From DAOTTX01 sp034437515 (lineage in GTDB: Bacteria > Chloroflexota > Anaerolineae > Aggregatilineales > Phototrophicaceae), in assembly GCA_034437515.1 (NCBI GenBank), contig DAOTTX010000278.1, positions 1-14,654 on the forward strand: a stretch of DNA of 14,654 bases. Reading direction: 5' to 3'. A program made the translations under genes and the position numbers. Shown piece after piece: positions 1 through 7,443 of the stretch (position 1 is the stretch's first letter; each line of letters opens with the position of its first letter). The notes under the pieces are model-generated. The model was given only the letters and a program-made list of their open reading frames with translations. It made no database searches and was not told the origin of the DNA.

Positions 1-102
1 GATCTGTTCGGCGATGAATACGAGGACGAAGAACCTGTCGCTGTCGCCGCGTCCGACGACGACCTCGATGATCTGTTCGGCGATGAATACGAGGACGAAG
101 AA
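1..102 (+). repeat. 33-nt exact direct repeat coding for the LFGDE motif
   Basis: Bases 1-33 recur without mismatch at 70-102, a 69-base period in frame with the gene. Each copy encodes DLFGDEYEDEE. The first copy touches the window edge, so more copies may lie upstream. Identity at third codon positions points to recent tandem duplication and not only protein-level selection. Confidence 0.9.
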
Positions 103-2703
103 GACATCGACAGTGTGTTAGCCGCTTTCGACGACGATCTCGACGCTATGCTCGGCGACGAGGACGAAGATGTGCTACCAGCCGACGACGAGCCGTTTGA
201 TTGGTTCGGCGCGGAAGAATCAGCGTCCGAACCCGCGACCGCCGCTTCGGACGATCTCGACTGGTTGCGCAATGTCGAGGATTACGACGAAGACGCCGAA
301 GAAGCCGAAGAAGCGCCGCCCCAGGCACCCGCCGCACGTGCCGATGATGAAGAATATGACCTTGAGTCTTTCCTGTCCTCTTTTGGCGAAGACCATGCAC
401 TCGCCGCGCTACCGCAGACCGGCGAACTCGACCAGGGCGACGTCGATTTCGATATGCTATTCGGCGAAGACTATGACGAGCAGACCGACGACGAATCCGC
501 TGTGGACGATACCTTCGTCCCACTCTCGCCAGATGCCCCGGATTGGCTGACCGATCTCTCTCAGGAAAGCGCCGGACGTGAGTCGGCGGCGTCATTGGTA
601 CCCAGTCAACGTGACCGTCCGGTTGATGAACTGCCGGATCGCCTGCGGGCGCTGCGCGAGCGCGGTATGGAATTCTCCCCGAAGACCGACGCGCTAGAGG
701 CCGATACCGGCGCACTCGATGATGTTCTACAGGGTGTGCGCAACACATTGCCGGCGGTCGTCATCGAGCAGGGAGAGGCGTCCAACATCGCCTCGAATAT
801 CGCAATGACGGACGAGCAAAGTCGTCATGCAGCGATCTTACAGAGCATCGTCGGCAGCAGCGCAGCAGATGCTGAAGGCGAGACAGAAACGCAACAAAAG
901 CGCCGTGTTCGAGTGACCGAACGCGCCTTCATCGCGGTGATCCTCGCTGTGTTGGTCGCGCTGCCGTTCTTCGTGGATGCGCTGCAAATCGGTGAATTGC
1001 CCGCGCCAATCTTCGCCGCAGGCACACAAGAACGCGCCTTCATCGACATTGTCGAAACCGTCCCTGCTGGAGAGTCGGTGTTGGTCGCGGTGGAATACGG
1101 GCCAAGTGGTGCCGCTGAACTCGACGGTGCGACCGAGGCGCTGCTGATTCATCTGTTGAGCCGGGGCGCAACCCCGGTGATCGTCGGCGGCAATCCGGTC
1201 GGGATGCTGCGCGTGCAGACACTCATGGAGGACATCGCTTCAGAAAACGCGTTGGTCGTCAACGAGGATTACGTGATCGGCGGGTACATCGTCGGGGATG
1301 TGGTCGGTCTACGTCGATTTAACGAATATGTCGATACGCTTGTAGAAACCGACCTCAACGGCGACCCGACCGGCTTCAGCGTTGAGTCCCTGAACGACTT
1401 CGCGCTACTGGTACTGGTAACTGAAACCGCCGAACGCGCCCGCCTCTACGGTGAACAAATCCGACCGGATACGACTCGCCCGCTGATCGGCATCACCGGT
1501 GAGGGTGCCGCCCCCCTCACTGAGCCTTACGTCGATGGTCTTCTGGTCGGTTATGAGGACGCCTATACCTATCGCGGGTTGGTGCAAACCTTGCTCGCCG
1601 GTGGCTCAATCGAGGCACCCTTGCCGACTGATACCTCCGAACCTACCGAAGAGGCCACGCCCGTCATCGAGGCCACGCCAGAAGTCACCGAGGCGGTCAC
1701 CGAGGACGTGACACCGGAAATCACCGCTGACGCGGCGGTCACGGCGGACGTCACCGAAGAGGTCAGCGAACCGACGAACACAGCCGTCCCCACGTTGACC
1801 GAGCTAGCAGCGGAGACCCCCACGCCCAGTATGACCGTGCCGCCCAGCGAGACCGCACCACCGACACTCACCGAGGAACCGATCCGTGTGGTTGTGGTGA
1901 CAGCAGCGCAGGCCGTCAACGTGCGTGGTGGCCCCAGCACACTCGACCTGCCGGTCGCCACACTGGAACCGGGCGCACAGGCGCTCATCCTCGGTGCCAA
2001 CGACGATGAAAGCTGGTACAACATCCTGCTGGAAGACACGACCGAAGGCTGGATCGCGGCATCAGTTGTGCGAGTGGAGGACTTCGCCGCCGAGACACCG
2101 GAAGTTGTGCCAACTGATGTGTTGACATCTACACCAGAACCGACCGTCGCCGCGGAGACGCCGACACCTACCACGACGCCGCAACCCAGCCAGATCGGTA
2201 TCGGTATTGTCGTCGCCGAGGGTGCGGTCAACGTACGCAACGGCCCGGCGACGACTAACGGTGTCGTAGGGGCGGCGCTGCCCGGTGAGCAGTTGGTCAT
2301 CCTCGGCGCGAACGACGATGAAAGCTGGTATAACGTCGAGCTGCCGGACGGCACGGTCGGTTGGATTGCGGCCTTCCTGCTGCAAGTCGAATTAGACGGT
2401 AGCGAAGCGAGTAAGCCGCGTATCGTCGCTCGTCAGCCCATCCCGCCGGAAGCGACAGATTTACCGACAGAAGAAGTCGGCTCACCACAAGAGGCCGTTG
2501 CAATTGACGAAGTCACCGACGATGCACCCGCCAGCACCGCCGATCTCGTCCTGCGCTTCCCTGACCATGATGCCGATACCTATCGTGACGAACGCTGGTA
2601 CAGCATGACGGTCGGCATCATTGCGGCAGCGGTGATTATCGCCGGCGGCACGCTGATTAATCTGCTGCGGGCACTGCGCCGCAGACGCGCACAAAGGGAG
2701 TAA
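1..2703 (+). CDS. Acidic-repeat, two-TM membrane protein with paired SH3b domains (5' end outside window)
   Basis: The frame is open from base 1, so the start lies upstream; the GTG at 115 is only an in-frame Val. Residues here are counted from that GTG (38 more codons precede it in the window). Residues 1-260 are Asp/Glu-rich with no signal peptide and carry repeated motifs (two DDLFGDE-type copies before 115, then LDAMLGDE, FDMLFGED, and the DWF/DWL/PDWL variants). A basic stretch (QKRRVR) precedes TM1 at 270-291. Residues 300-495 form a compact alpha/beta domain of unrecognised family. Thr/Glu/Pro stalks then separate SH3b domain 1 (592-656) from SH3b domain 2 (696-760). TM2 is 832-851, ending in RALRRRRAQRE. 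Predicted topology is acidic tail inside, stalk and SH3b outside, C-terminus inside. SH3b domains of this type commonly bind cell-wall glycan or peptide, which is family knowledge only. The stop is 6 nt before the next gene. Specific function is unknown. Confidence 0.85.
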   Translation, partial: DLFGDEYEDEEPVAVAASDDDLDDLFGDEYEDEEDIDSVLAAFDDDLDAMLGDEDEDVLPADDEPFDWFGAEESASEPATAASDDLDWLRNVEDYDEDAEEAEEAPPQAPAARADDEEYDLESFLSSFGEDHALAALPQTGELDQGDVDFDMLFGEDYDEQTDDESAVDDTFVPLSPDAPDWLTDLSQESAGRESAASLVPSQRDRPVDELPDRLRALRERGMEFSPKTDALEADTGALDDVLQGVRNTLPAVVIEQGEASNIASNIAMTDEQSRHAAILQSIVGSSAADAEGETETQQKRRVRVTERAFIAVILAVLVALPFFVDALQIGELPAPIFAAGTQERAFIDIVETVPAGESVLVAVEYGPSGAAELDGATEALLIHLLSRGATPVIVGGNPVGMLRVQTLMEDIASENALVVNEDYVIGGYIVGDVVGLRRFNEYVDTLVETDLNGDPTGFSVESLNDFALLVLVTETAERARLYGEQIRPDTTRPLIGITGEGAAPLTEPYVDGLLVGYEDAYTYRGLVQTLLAGGSIEAPLPTDTSEPTEEATPVIEATPEVTEAVTEDVTPEITADAAVTADVTEEVSEPTNTAVPTLTELAAETPTPSMTVPPSETAPPTLTEEPIRVVVVTAAQAVNVRGGPSTLDLPVATLEPGAQALILGANDDESWYNILLEDTTEGWIAASVVRVEDFAAETPEVVPTDVLTSTPEPTVAAETPTPTTTPQPSQIGIGIVVAEGAVNVRNGPATTNGVVGAALPGEQLVILGANDDESWYNVELPDGTVGWIAAFLLQVELDGSEASKPRIVARQPIPPEATDLPTEEVGSPQEAVAIDEVTDDAPASTADLVLRFPDHDADTYRDERWYSMTVGIIAAAVIIAGGTLINLLRALRRRRAQRE
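2696..2700 (+). promoter_or_regulatory. Shine-Dalgarno site for the six-TM protein
   Basis: GGGAG, nine bases before the ATG at 2710, lies inside the last codons of the upstream gene. The next gene can therefore be translated from the same message with its own ribosome binding site. Confidence 0.7.
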
Positions 2704-2709
2704 ATACAC

Positions 2710-3339
2710 ATGGAAGAACTCGGCCTGTGGGCGGGCTTCGTCCTCACGTTAATGGTCTACAGTTACTTGATCGCGGATACATTCCTCTATCGGCTGGCGG
2801 TGTATGTATTCGTCGGGCTGACGGCGGGTTTCATCGGCGTCGTGACCGTAGAAAGTGTGCTGTTTCCGTTCTTTGAGCGCACCATCGGCTCTGGTGATAC
2901 AGTAAACGTCGGCCTGGGGTTTTTGCCGCTGCTGCTGGCGTCACTGTTGCTGCTGAAGAACGCCCGCCTGCCCTGGCTGGCGCGGTTGGGCAACCTCGGT
3001 TTGGCGGTGCTGGTCGCCGTCGGTGCAGCGGTCGCGCTGGTCGGTTCGCTGACCGGCACACTCATCCCGCTGGCTGAACAGACCGTCAACGCGGGTGAGG
3101 GTGAAACACTCGACGCGATCTTGATCTATACGGGGGTTGCCAGTTCCTTGATCTACTTCACGTACCTTGCCCGGCAACGCCCCGACGGTGAAATCAGCCG
3201 GGCACGGCCTATCCAGGCCATCAGTGTGATCGGCAAAGGCTTTATCGTGGTGACGTTAGGCGCGCTCTATGGTGCGGCGATCATTACCACGTTGTCTATT
3301 TTTAGTGAACGTCTCAGCTATTTGATCGGGCGATTCTAA
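2710..3339 (+). CDS. Small polytopic membrane protein, six predicted TM helices, unknown function
   Basis: This 209-residue protein is mostly hydrophobic. Likely membrane helices lie near residues 5-24, 29-52, 67-83, 92-119, 135-154 and 173-198. Short loops at 53-66 and 120-134 carry acidic residues. The loop at 155-172 holds several Arg residues (ARQRPDGEISRAR) and is probably cytoplasmic, which would put both termini inside by the positive-inside rule. I do not recognise the family and see no transporter signature or catalytic motif. It sits 6 nt after the SH3b protein and 3 nt before the MutL-like ATPase, so all three are almost certainly co-transcribed. A role as membrane partner for its neighbours is inferred from position only. 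Confidence 0.85.
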   Translation: MEELGLWAGFVLTLMVYSYLIADTFLYRLAVYVFVGLTAGFIGVVTVESVLFPFFERTIGSGDTVNVGLGFLPLLLASLLLLKNARLPWLARLGNLGLAVLVAVGAAVALVGSLTGTLIPLAEQTVNAGEGETLDAILIYTGVASSLIYFTYLARQRPDGEISRARPIQAISVIGKGFIVVTLGALYGAAIITTLSIFSERLSYLIGRF

Positions 3340-3342
3340 ACC

Positions 3343-5304
3343 ATGTCTGAAAATGTGAATTCGATTCTTGCGGTAGATTTTGGCAGCATCAGCACCCGTG
3401 CCGTGTTGATCGACGTGGTTGATGGCGCGTATCGCCTCGTCTCTCGCGGGGAGACGCGCAGCACAGATGGCTTCCCCGCTTACGACATCCGCGTCGGTTT
3501 AGATCGTGTGTTCAGGCAGATCACCGATGCCACCGACCGCCAGTTCATCACCGAGACCGGGCAGGTTATCACACCGGAGCAGGACAACCGCGACGGCGCG
3601 GATTTGTTCGCGGTGACGGCGAGCATCGGTCGGCCTTTGCGTGTGGTGGTGGTCGGACTGGCGGAAAATGTCAGCATCAAGAGTGCCATGCACGCCGCCA
3701 ACGGCACATACATGGAAGTCCCTGCGACGATCAGCCTGGAGGACGGACGCGACGAAGAGGCACGCCTGAATGCGGTCGTTCTCAGTTATCCTGATGTGAT
3801 CTTCATCGTGGGCGGGACGGAAGCGGGCGCGGAGTCGTCCGTGCGACGACTGGCGACTGTGACCGCCAACGCGGTCGAGCTTATCAACAAGCAGCGCCGC
3901 CCGGTCGTGGTTTATTCCGGTAACAGCAGCTTAGACGCCACCATGCTCGACCTGTTCGAGCCACTCACGCAGATTTACATCGCTGGCAACATCCGTCCAA
4001 GCCTCGATAACGAACGGCTGGACAACGCCCGGTTGATGCTCGGTCAGGCCTTTGACCGTTCAGCACAGTTACGTGGTGGGGGCTTTGAGGCCATCAGCGA
4101 AATGAGCGATACGGGTGTGTTGCCTGCCGCCCAGAGTGCGGCGATTCTGGCGAATTATCTGGGGCGCACCGGCGCGGATCCGGTCGCAGTGGTCGATATG
4201 GGCAGTTCATCGACCACCCTGGGCATGTTCAACGATGGTGAGATCGTCAATAGCATCCGTACCGATGTCGGCCTGGGGCACAGCGTCGAATCACTGTATG
4301 AATCGCTCGGTGTCGATGCCGTGCGACGTTGGTTGCCGTTCAATATTTCACAACGCGAGTTGACCAATTACGTGCTAAACAAAGCCCTGCGTCCAACGAC
4401 CATCCCGGCGACCCTGCGTGATCTCTACATCGAACACGCACTACTGCGGGCGGGTTTGCGCCGCATGATTAACGAACTCAACCCCAACTGGATGACACTC
4501 CCCTATAAGACCATTATCGGGGCGGGGGGCGCGTTAACCGGCACCGGCAACCCCGGCTTTAGCGCGCTGCTGCTGCTGGATGCCTTCCAACCGATCGGCG
4601 TGACGATGCTGCAAGCCGACCCTTACGGTCTGGTCGCGGCAATGGGCGCGATTGCCAGCTACGTCCCCGATGCGGTGGTGCAGTTGATCGACAGTAAGAG
4701 CTTGCTTGACCTGGCCTGTGTGTTCAGCGCAGATGGCTCCCCGCGTGTGGATAAACCGGCGTTTAACGTGACAATTTCATTAGAAAGTGGCGAACAGATC
4801 GAGCAGGTTGTTGAGGGGGGGCATCTGTGGCGCTACCCGCTGGCACCGGGCAGAGCGGCGGAAATCGCGATAAAATGTGCGCGTGGCACAAGCATAAACG
4901 GCAAACGGCGGGTAAAATTAACCCTCATGGGTGGCATCGGTGGGTTGATCTTCGATGCGCGAGGGCGTCCGCTGCCGCTGGCGTCGGCTGCCGCTGGGCG
5001 TGCCGAACAGATGCCGCAGTGGATACACGAGGTCACCGGCGACCCGCTGATAGAAATCGACCCGGCGTGGCTAGAAACCATCGAAGACGATGAGGTCGAA
5101 GTCGAAGTGGAAGTGGACGCCGCCCCCGCAAAGCGGCGCGGTCTGTTCGGTCGGCGGCGTGATAAAAACAAAGACAAGGACAAAGACAAGCAGAAGCGCC
5201 AGGAAGAACCTAGTGATGACGAACTTGACGCACTTTTTGGTGACAAAAAAGACAATGATTTTGAAAATCAGCTAAACGAGTTACGTGACGATGTATTATC
5301 CTGA
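3343..5304 (+). CDS. MutL/GlmL-family actin-fold (ASKHA) ATPase with charged C-terminal tail
   Basis: This 653-residue protein shows the ASKHA nucleotide-binding signatures: phosphate-1 (AVDFGSISTRAVLID, 10-24), phosphate-2 (VVDMGSSSTTLGMF, 283-296) and an adenosine-type loop (IIGAGGALTGTGN, 391-403). The overall pattern, including VVVVGLAENVSIKSA (101-115) and FIVGGTEAGAESSVRR (154-169), matches the family named for the glutamate mutase accessory protein MutL/GlmL. No mutase subunit (mutS/mutE-like) is nearby, so an ATP-driven role with the surrounding membrane proteins is more plausible here; that is inference. After about residue 580 comes an appended tail: an acidic EVEVEVEVD run, a basic Lys/Arg/Asp stretch (597-619), then SDDELDALFGD (624-634), the same motif as in the first gene of the operon. 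The ribosome site is weak, with a GGG 12 nt upstream, so translation may be coupled to the previous gene. The last 14 bases overlap the next gene. Confidence 0.82.
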   Translation: MSENVNSILAVDFGSISTRAVLIDVVDGAYRLVSRGETRSTDGFPAYDIRVGLDRVFRQITDATDRQFITETGQVITPEQDNRDGADLFAVTASIGRPLRVVVVGLAENVSIKSAMHAANGTYMEVPATISLEDGRDEEARLNAVVLSYPDVIFIVGGTEAGAESSVRRLATVTANAVELINKQRRPVVVYSGNSSLDATMLDLFEPLTQIYIAGNIRPSLDNERLDNARLMLGQAFDRSAQLRGGGFEAISEMSDTGVLPAAQSAAILANYLGRTGADPVAVVDMGSSSTTLGMFNDGEIVNSIRTDVGLGHSVESLYESLGVDAVRRWLPFNISQRELTNYVLNKALRPTTIPATLRDLYIEHALLRAGLRRMINELNPNWMTLPYKTIIGAGGALTGTGNPGFSALLLLDAFQPIGVTMLQADPYGLVAAMGAIASYVPDAVVQLIDSKSLLDLACVFSADGSPRVDKPAFNVTISLESGEQIEQVVEGGHLWRYPLAPGRAAEIAIKCARGTSINGKRRVKLTLMGGIGGLIFDARGRPLPLASAAAGRAEQMPQWIHEVTGDPLIEIDPAWLETIEDDEVEVEVEVDAAPAKRRGLFGRRRDKNKDKDKDKQKRQEEPSDDELDALFGDKKDNDFENQLNELRDDVLS

Positions 5305-6355
5305 CCAACGGATTATTTCCCCTTATACCGTCATCCGGCATGATGTAACCTTGCCGGATGAGGCCAGCGGTGCCGTCCGTGTGAACGATGGCAAGCGCGT
5401 CGATATTCGTGATATGGTCGTCAATGGTGTGATCCCGACCGGGTACATCATCATTGAGGCGGCGGCGCAACTCCGTCTACGTAAAAGCGACGAATTGCCG
5501 GATCTGATGCAGGTCAACCTGCGTGATGTGGTGGATGAAGATCAGGTCATCGCCAAACGTGGACGCCGTGAGGTAACCGCGCCGATACGCGGTATCGTGG
5601 AACAGGTCAAGGATGGGCGTATCATCTTGCAGAAGGTGCCGCAGATCATCGACATTGAAGCGGGGGTGCGCGGTCGTATTATCGAGATCATGGACGGGCG
5701 TGGAGTGGTCATCGAGGCGGTGGGCGCACGAGTGCAGGGGATGTGGGGCAACGGCAAACAGACGATCTCACCACTGCGCCCCGGCCCGGAAGGCGATTTG
5801 TCCAACCTGGCGGCAGAGTCGCTGGAAACGCGCTACGCGGGGTCAGTCGTGCTCACACGTCGTCCGCTGACGCGCAAAGGACTACAAACCGCCAGCATCC
5901 AGGCGCTTGCCGGTGTCATCGCCCCCAGCATGGAAGCCGACCTGCGCAGGTTGGCGTTAGCGCACGATTCTGCTATCATCCTGACTGAAGGATTTGGCAG
6001 CGCCCGTATGAACAACACGGCTTATTCACTCCTGGCGGAACTCGAAGGGCAGCAGGTCAACCTGGATGCCAGCACACCCGATCGCTGGGAAACGCACTAT
6101 CCAGAAATTATTATCAATGTACCATCCGGTGACCGTAGGCCATCGCGAGCAAACACACGCCTGGTGCTGCGCCCGAACGCAACGGTGCGTCTAACTCGTG
6201 AGCCGCACCTCGGCGCTACGGGTAAGGTGATTGATTTGCCAAAATCACCGGTTCTGTTAGACAATGGCCTACGGGTCATGTGTGCGCAAGTACAACTCGT
6301 TGCCGGGGACACGCTCCACGTCCCGCTGGCAAATCTAGAAGTTTTGGGTCGTTAA
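5291..6355 (+). CDS. Soluble protein with lipoyl/barrel-sandwich-like and KOW-like segments, unknown function
   Basis: The chosen ATG gives 354 residues; an in-frame GTG six bases upstream (5285) is an alternative, and no strong ribosome site separates them. The start overlaps the end of the ATPase gene by 14 nt, implying translational coupling. There is no signal peptide or TM helix. Residues 84-114 (VIAKRGRREVTAPIRGIVEQ onward) have the look of a lipoyl/HlyD-type beta sandwich, and 119-150 look like a second half repeat (IEAGVRGRIIEIMDGRGVV). Residues 183-262 form an alpha/beta segment containing SAIILTEGFGSARMNN. Residues 300-316 (REPHLGATGKVIDLP) resemble a KOW motif of the NusG/ribosomal type. 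There is no lipoyl-lysine, so a carrier role is unlikely. I infer a cytoplasmic partner of the ATPase; function is unassigned. Confidence 0.8.
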   Translation: MYYPDQRIISPYTVIRHDVTLPDEASGAVRVNDGKRVDIRDMVVNGVIPTGYIIIEAAAQLRLRKSDELPDLMQVNLRDVVDEDQVIAKRGRREVTAPIRGIVEQVKDGRIILQKVPQIIDIEAGVRGRIIEIMDGRGVVIEAVGARVQGMWGNGKQTISPLRPGPEGDLSNLAAESLETRYAGSVVLTRRPLTRKGLQTASIQALAGVIAPSMEADLRRLALAHDSAIILTEGFGSARMNNTAYSLLAELEGQQVNLDASTPDRWETHYPEIIINVPSGDRRPSRANTRLVLRPNATVRLTREPHLGATGKVIDLPKSPVLLDNGLRVMCAQVQLVAGDTLHVPLANLEVLGR

Positions 6356-6361
6356 CCCGTA

Positions 6362-6369
6362 GGGAGGGG
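6362..6369 (+). promoter_or_regulatory. Strong Shine-Dalgarno site for the LPDTG protein
   Basis: GGGAGGGG lies 8 nt before the ATG at 6378, in a 22-nt gap. It is the strongest ribosome site in the operon, which suggests the last gene is made in greater amount than its neighbours. Confidence 0.7.
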
Positions 6370-6377
6370 TAAGACAA

Positions 6378-7385
6378 ATGAGTAGAGACGACGACTTTTT
6401 CAACGACGACGATTTTAGTTTCGATGACGATTTACGGTCGGATTTTGGTGATGACGACGACTTTTTCAACGACGACGATTTTAGTGATTTTGACGAACCT
6501 GCCGCCAGCGCCGATAACAATGAGTTTGGCTTTGATGATGACGAATTTGACGAAATCGAAGACATCGACTTCGACGAGGAAGACGACGACTTCTTCGACG
6601 ACGAAGACCTCGAAGAAGAGAGCGGGCCAAGCGGTGTATTCCTTTTCCTCGCGGGGATCATGATTATCCTGCTGATCGCTGCGATTGGGCTGGTACTGTT
6701 CCTCGCCTTGACTGGTGAAGATGAGATCACGCCGTTTGAATCAACCTCGACCGCCATCGCGCAGGCCAACGAAACCACGCAGGCGCAGATCGTCGCTGGT
6801 GAGACGGAAGCGGCTATCTCCGGTGAGACAGAAACGGCTGTCGCAGCGGTAAGTATCGCTGAGACGGACACCGCCGCGACCGAGCAGGCCATCAGCGCCC
6901 AGGCGACCGAAACCGCCGAGGCTTTCAATCTCAACGCGACCGAGACACAATCCGTGCTGGATATTACATCGACTGCCGAAGCCGAGGAAGTATCTGGCAT
7001 ACAGCAGACTCAGACCGCCGTCGCCGCCCAGTTGACCGCTGATGCGCAGGTCGTCGTCCCGCCGGAAGAAACCGAAGAACCGGTGCCGACTGAACCGGGA
7101 GCGGGGGTTGGTGGCCCCAGCGACATCGACGCGACAGCAACCGCGCTGCGCGAGGTCTTCCTCTCACTGACGCCCGGCGAGGGCGAGTTTGGCACCGGCG
7201 GTGAAGCCACCGCCACGCCAGAACGTCCCGGTGCTGTCCCGACTGCGCTGCCGGATACGGGCTTGTTCGACGGCGATAGCAGCAATGGTGGCCTGGGTGT
7301 CATCGCGCTGCTGGCCTTCGGGTTGGTCGGTATGATCTTCGGAGCGCGGACGCTGCGTGCGGCGAACAATCGCCAGCAGATCTAA
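6378..7385 (+). CDS. Acidic membrane protein with Thr/Ala/Glu stalk and C-terminal LPDTG sorting-like signal
   Basis: This 335-residue protein has no N-terminal signal peptide. Residues 1-83 are extremely acidic (Asp/Glu with Phe) and contain two copies of DDDFFNDDDFS. A first TM helix lies at about 87-112 (FLFLAGIMIILLIAAIGLVL). Residues 115-290 are a low-complexity Thr/Ala/Glu/Gln stalk with many TETA/TATA-like units, probably extended and extracytoplasmic. The end has the layout of a sortase substrate: LPDTG (291-295), a hydrophobic helix (306-323) and a short basic tail (ARTLRAANNR). LPxTG proteins are normally secreted with a cleaved signal peptide, whereas here the N-terminus stays inside, so cleavage would give a membrane-tethered protein also linked outside. 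No sortase is in the window. It is the last gene of the operon, 22 nt after the KOW-like gene and followed by a terminator. Confidence 0.85.
   Translation: MSRDDDFFNDDDFSFDDDLRSDFGDDDDFFNDDDFSDFDEPAASADNNEFGFDDDEFDEIEDIDFDEEDDDFFDDEDLEEESGPSGVFLFLAGIMIILLIAAIGLVLFLALTGEDEITPFESTSTAIAQANETTQAQIVAGETEAAISGETETAVAAVSIAETDTAATEQAISAQATETAEAFNLNATETQSVLDITSTAEAEEVSGIQQTQTAVAAQLTADAQVVVPPEETEEPVPTEPGAGVGGPSDIDATATALREVFLSLTPGEGEFGTGGEATATPERPGAVPTALPDTGLFDGDSSNGGLGVIALLAFGLVGMIFGARTLRAANNRQQI
6387..6485 (+). repeat. 33-nt exact direct repeat in the acidic tail
   Basis: Bases 6387-6419 recur exactly at 6453-6485, a 66-base period in frame. Each copy encodes DDDFFNDDDFS. The unit length equals that of the repeat at 1-33, although the sequence differs. 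Confidence 0.9.
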
Positions 7386-7408
7386 GCTGAGGTGAAATTG
7401 AAAATACA

Positions 7409-7435
7409 GGGACGGGCCATCGGCTCGTCCCTTTT
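7409..7435 (+). terminator. Rho-independent terminator closing the five-gene operon
   Basis: A 10-bp stem (GGGACGGGCC with GGCTCGTCCC, one G-T pair) and a 3-base loop are followed by TTTT. It begins 23 nt after the operon's last stop codon and lies just before the end of the convergent desaturase gene. It may also help terminate that gene, but its minus-strand T-run is poorer. Confidence 0.85.
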
Positions 7436-7443
7436 GCGTTACG

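Noticed and set aside
115..117. GTG as the start of the first gene
   Set aside because: The frame is open back to base 1 and encodes the same acidic repeat, with no ribosome site before 115. The gene is cut by the window edge.
1569..2354. Long minus-strand reading frame rich in Ser/Val/Thr
   Set aside because: It is the mirror of the Thr/Pro/Glu stalk of the SH3b protein, has no ribosome site and has low-complexity composition caused by the opposite strand.
6387..6485. CRISPR-like spaced repeats
   Set aside because: There are only two copies, in frame and inside a coding region, and the segment between them encodes the same acidic tail.
6335..7000. Minus-strand Ser/Lys-rich reading frame of 221 residues
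   Set aside because: The poly-Ser/Lys content is the complement of the Asp codons of the LPDTG protein tail; no domain is seen.
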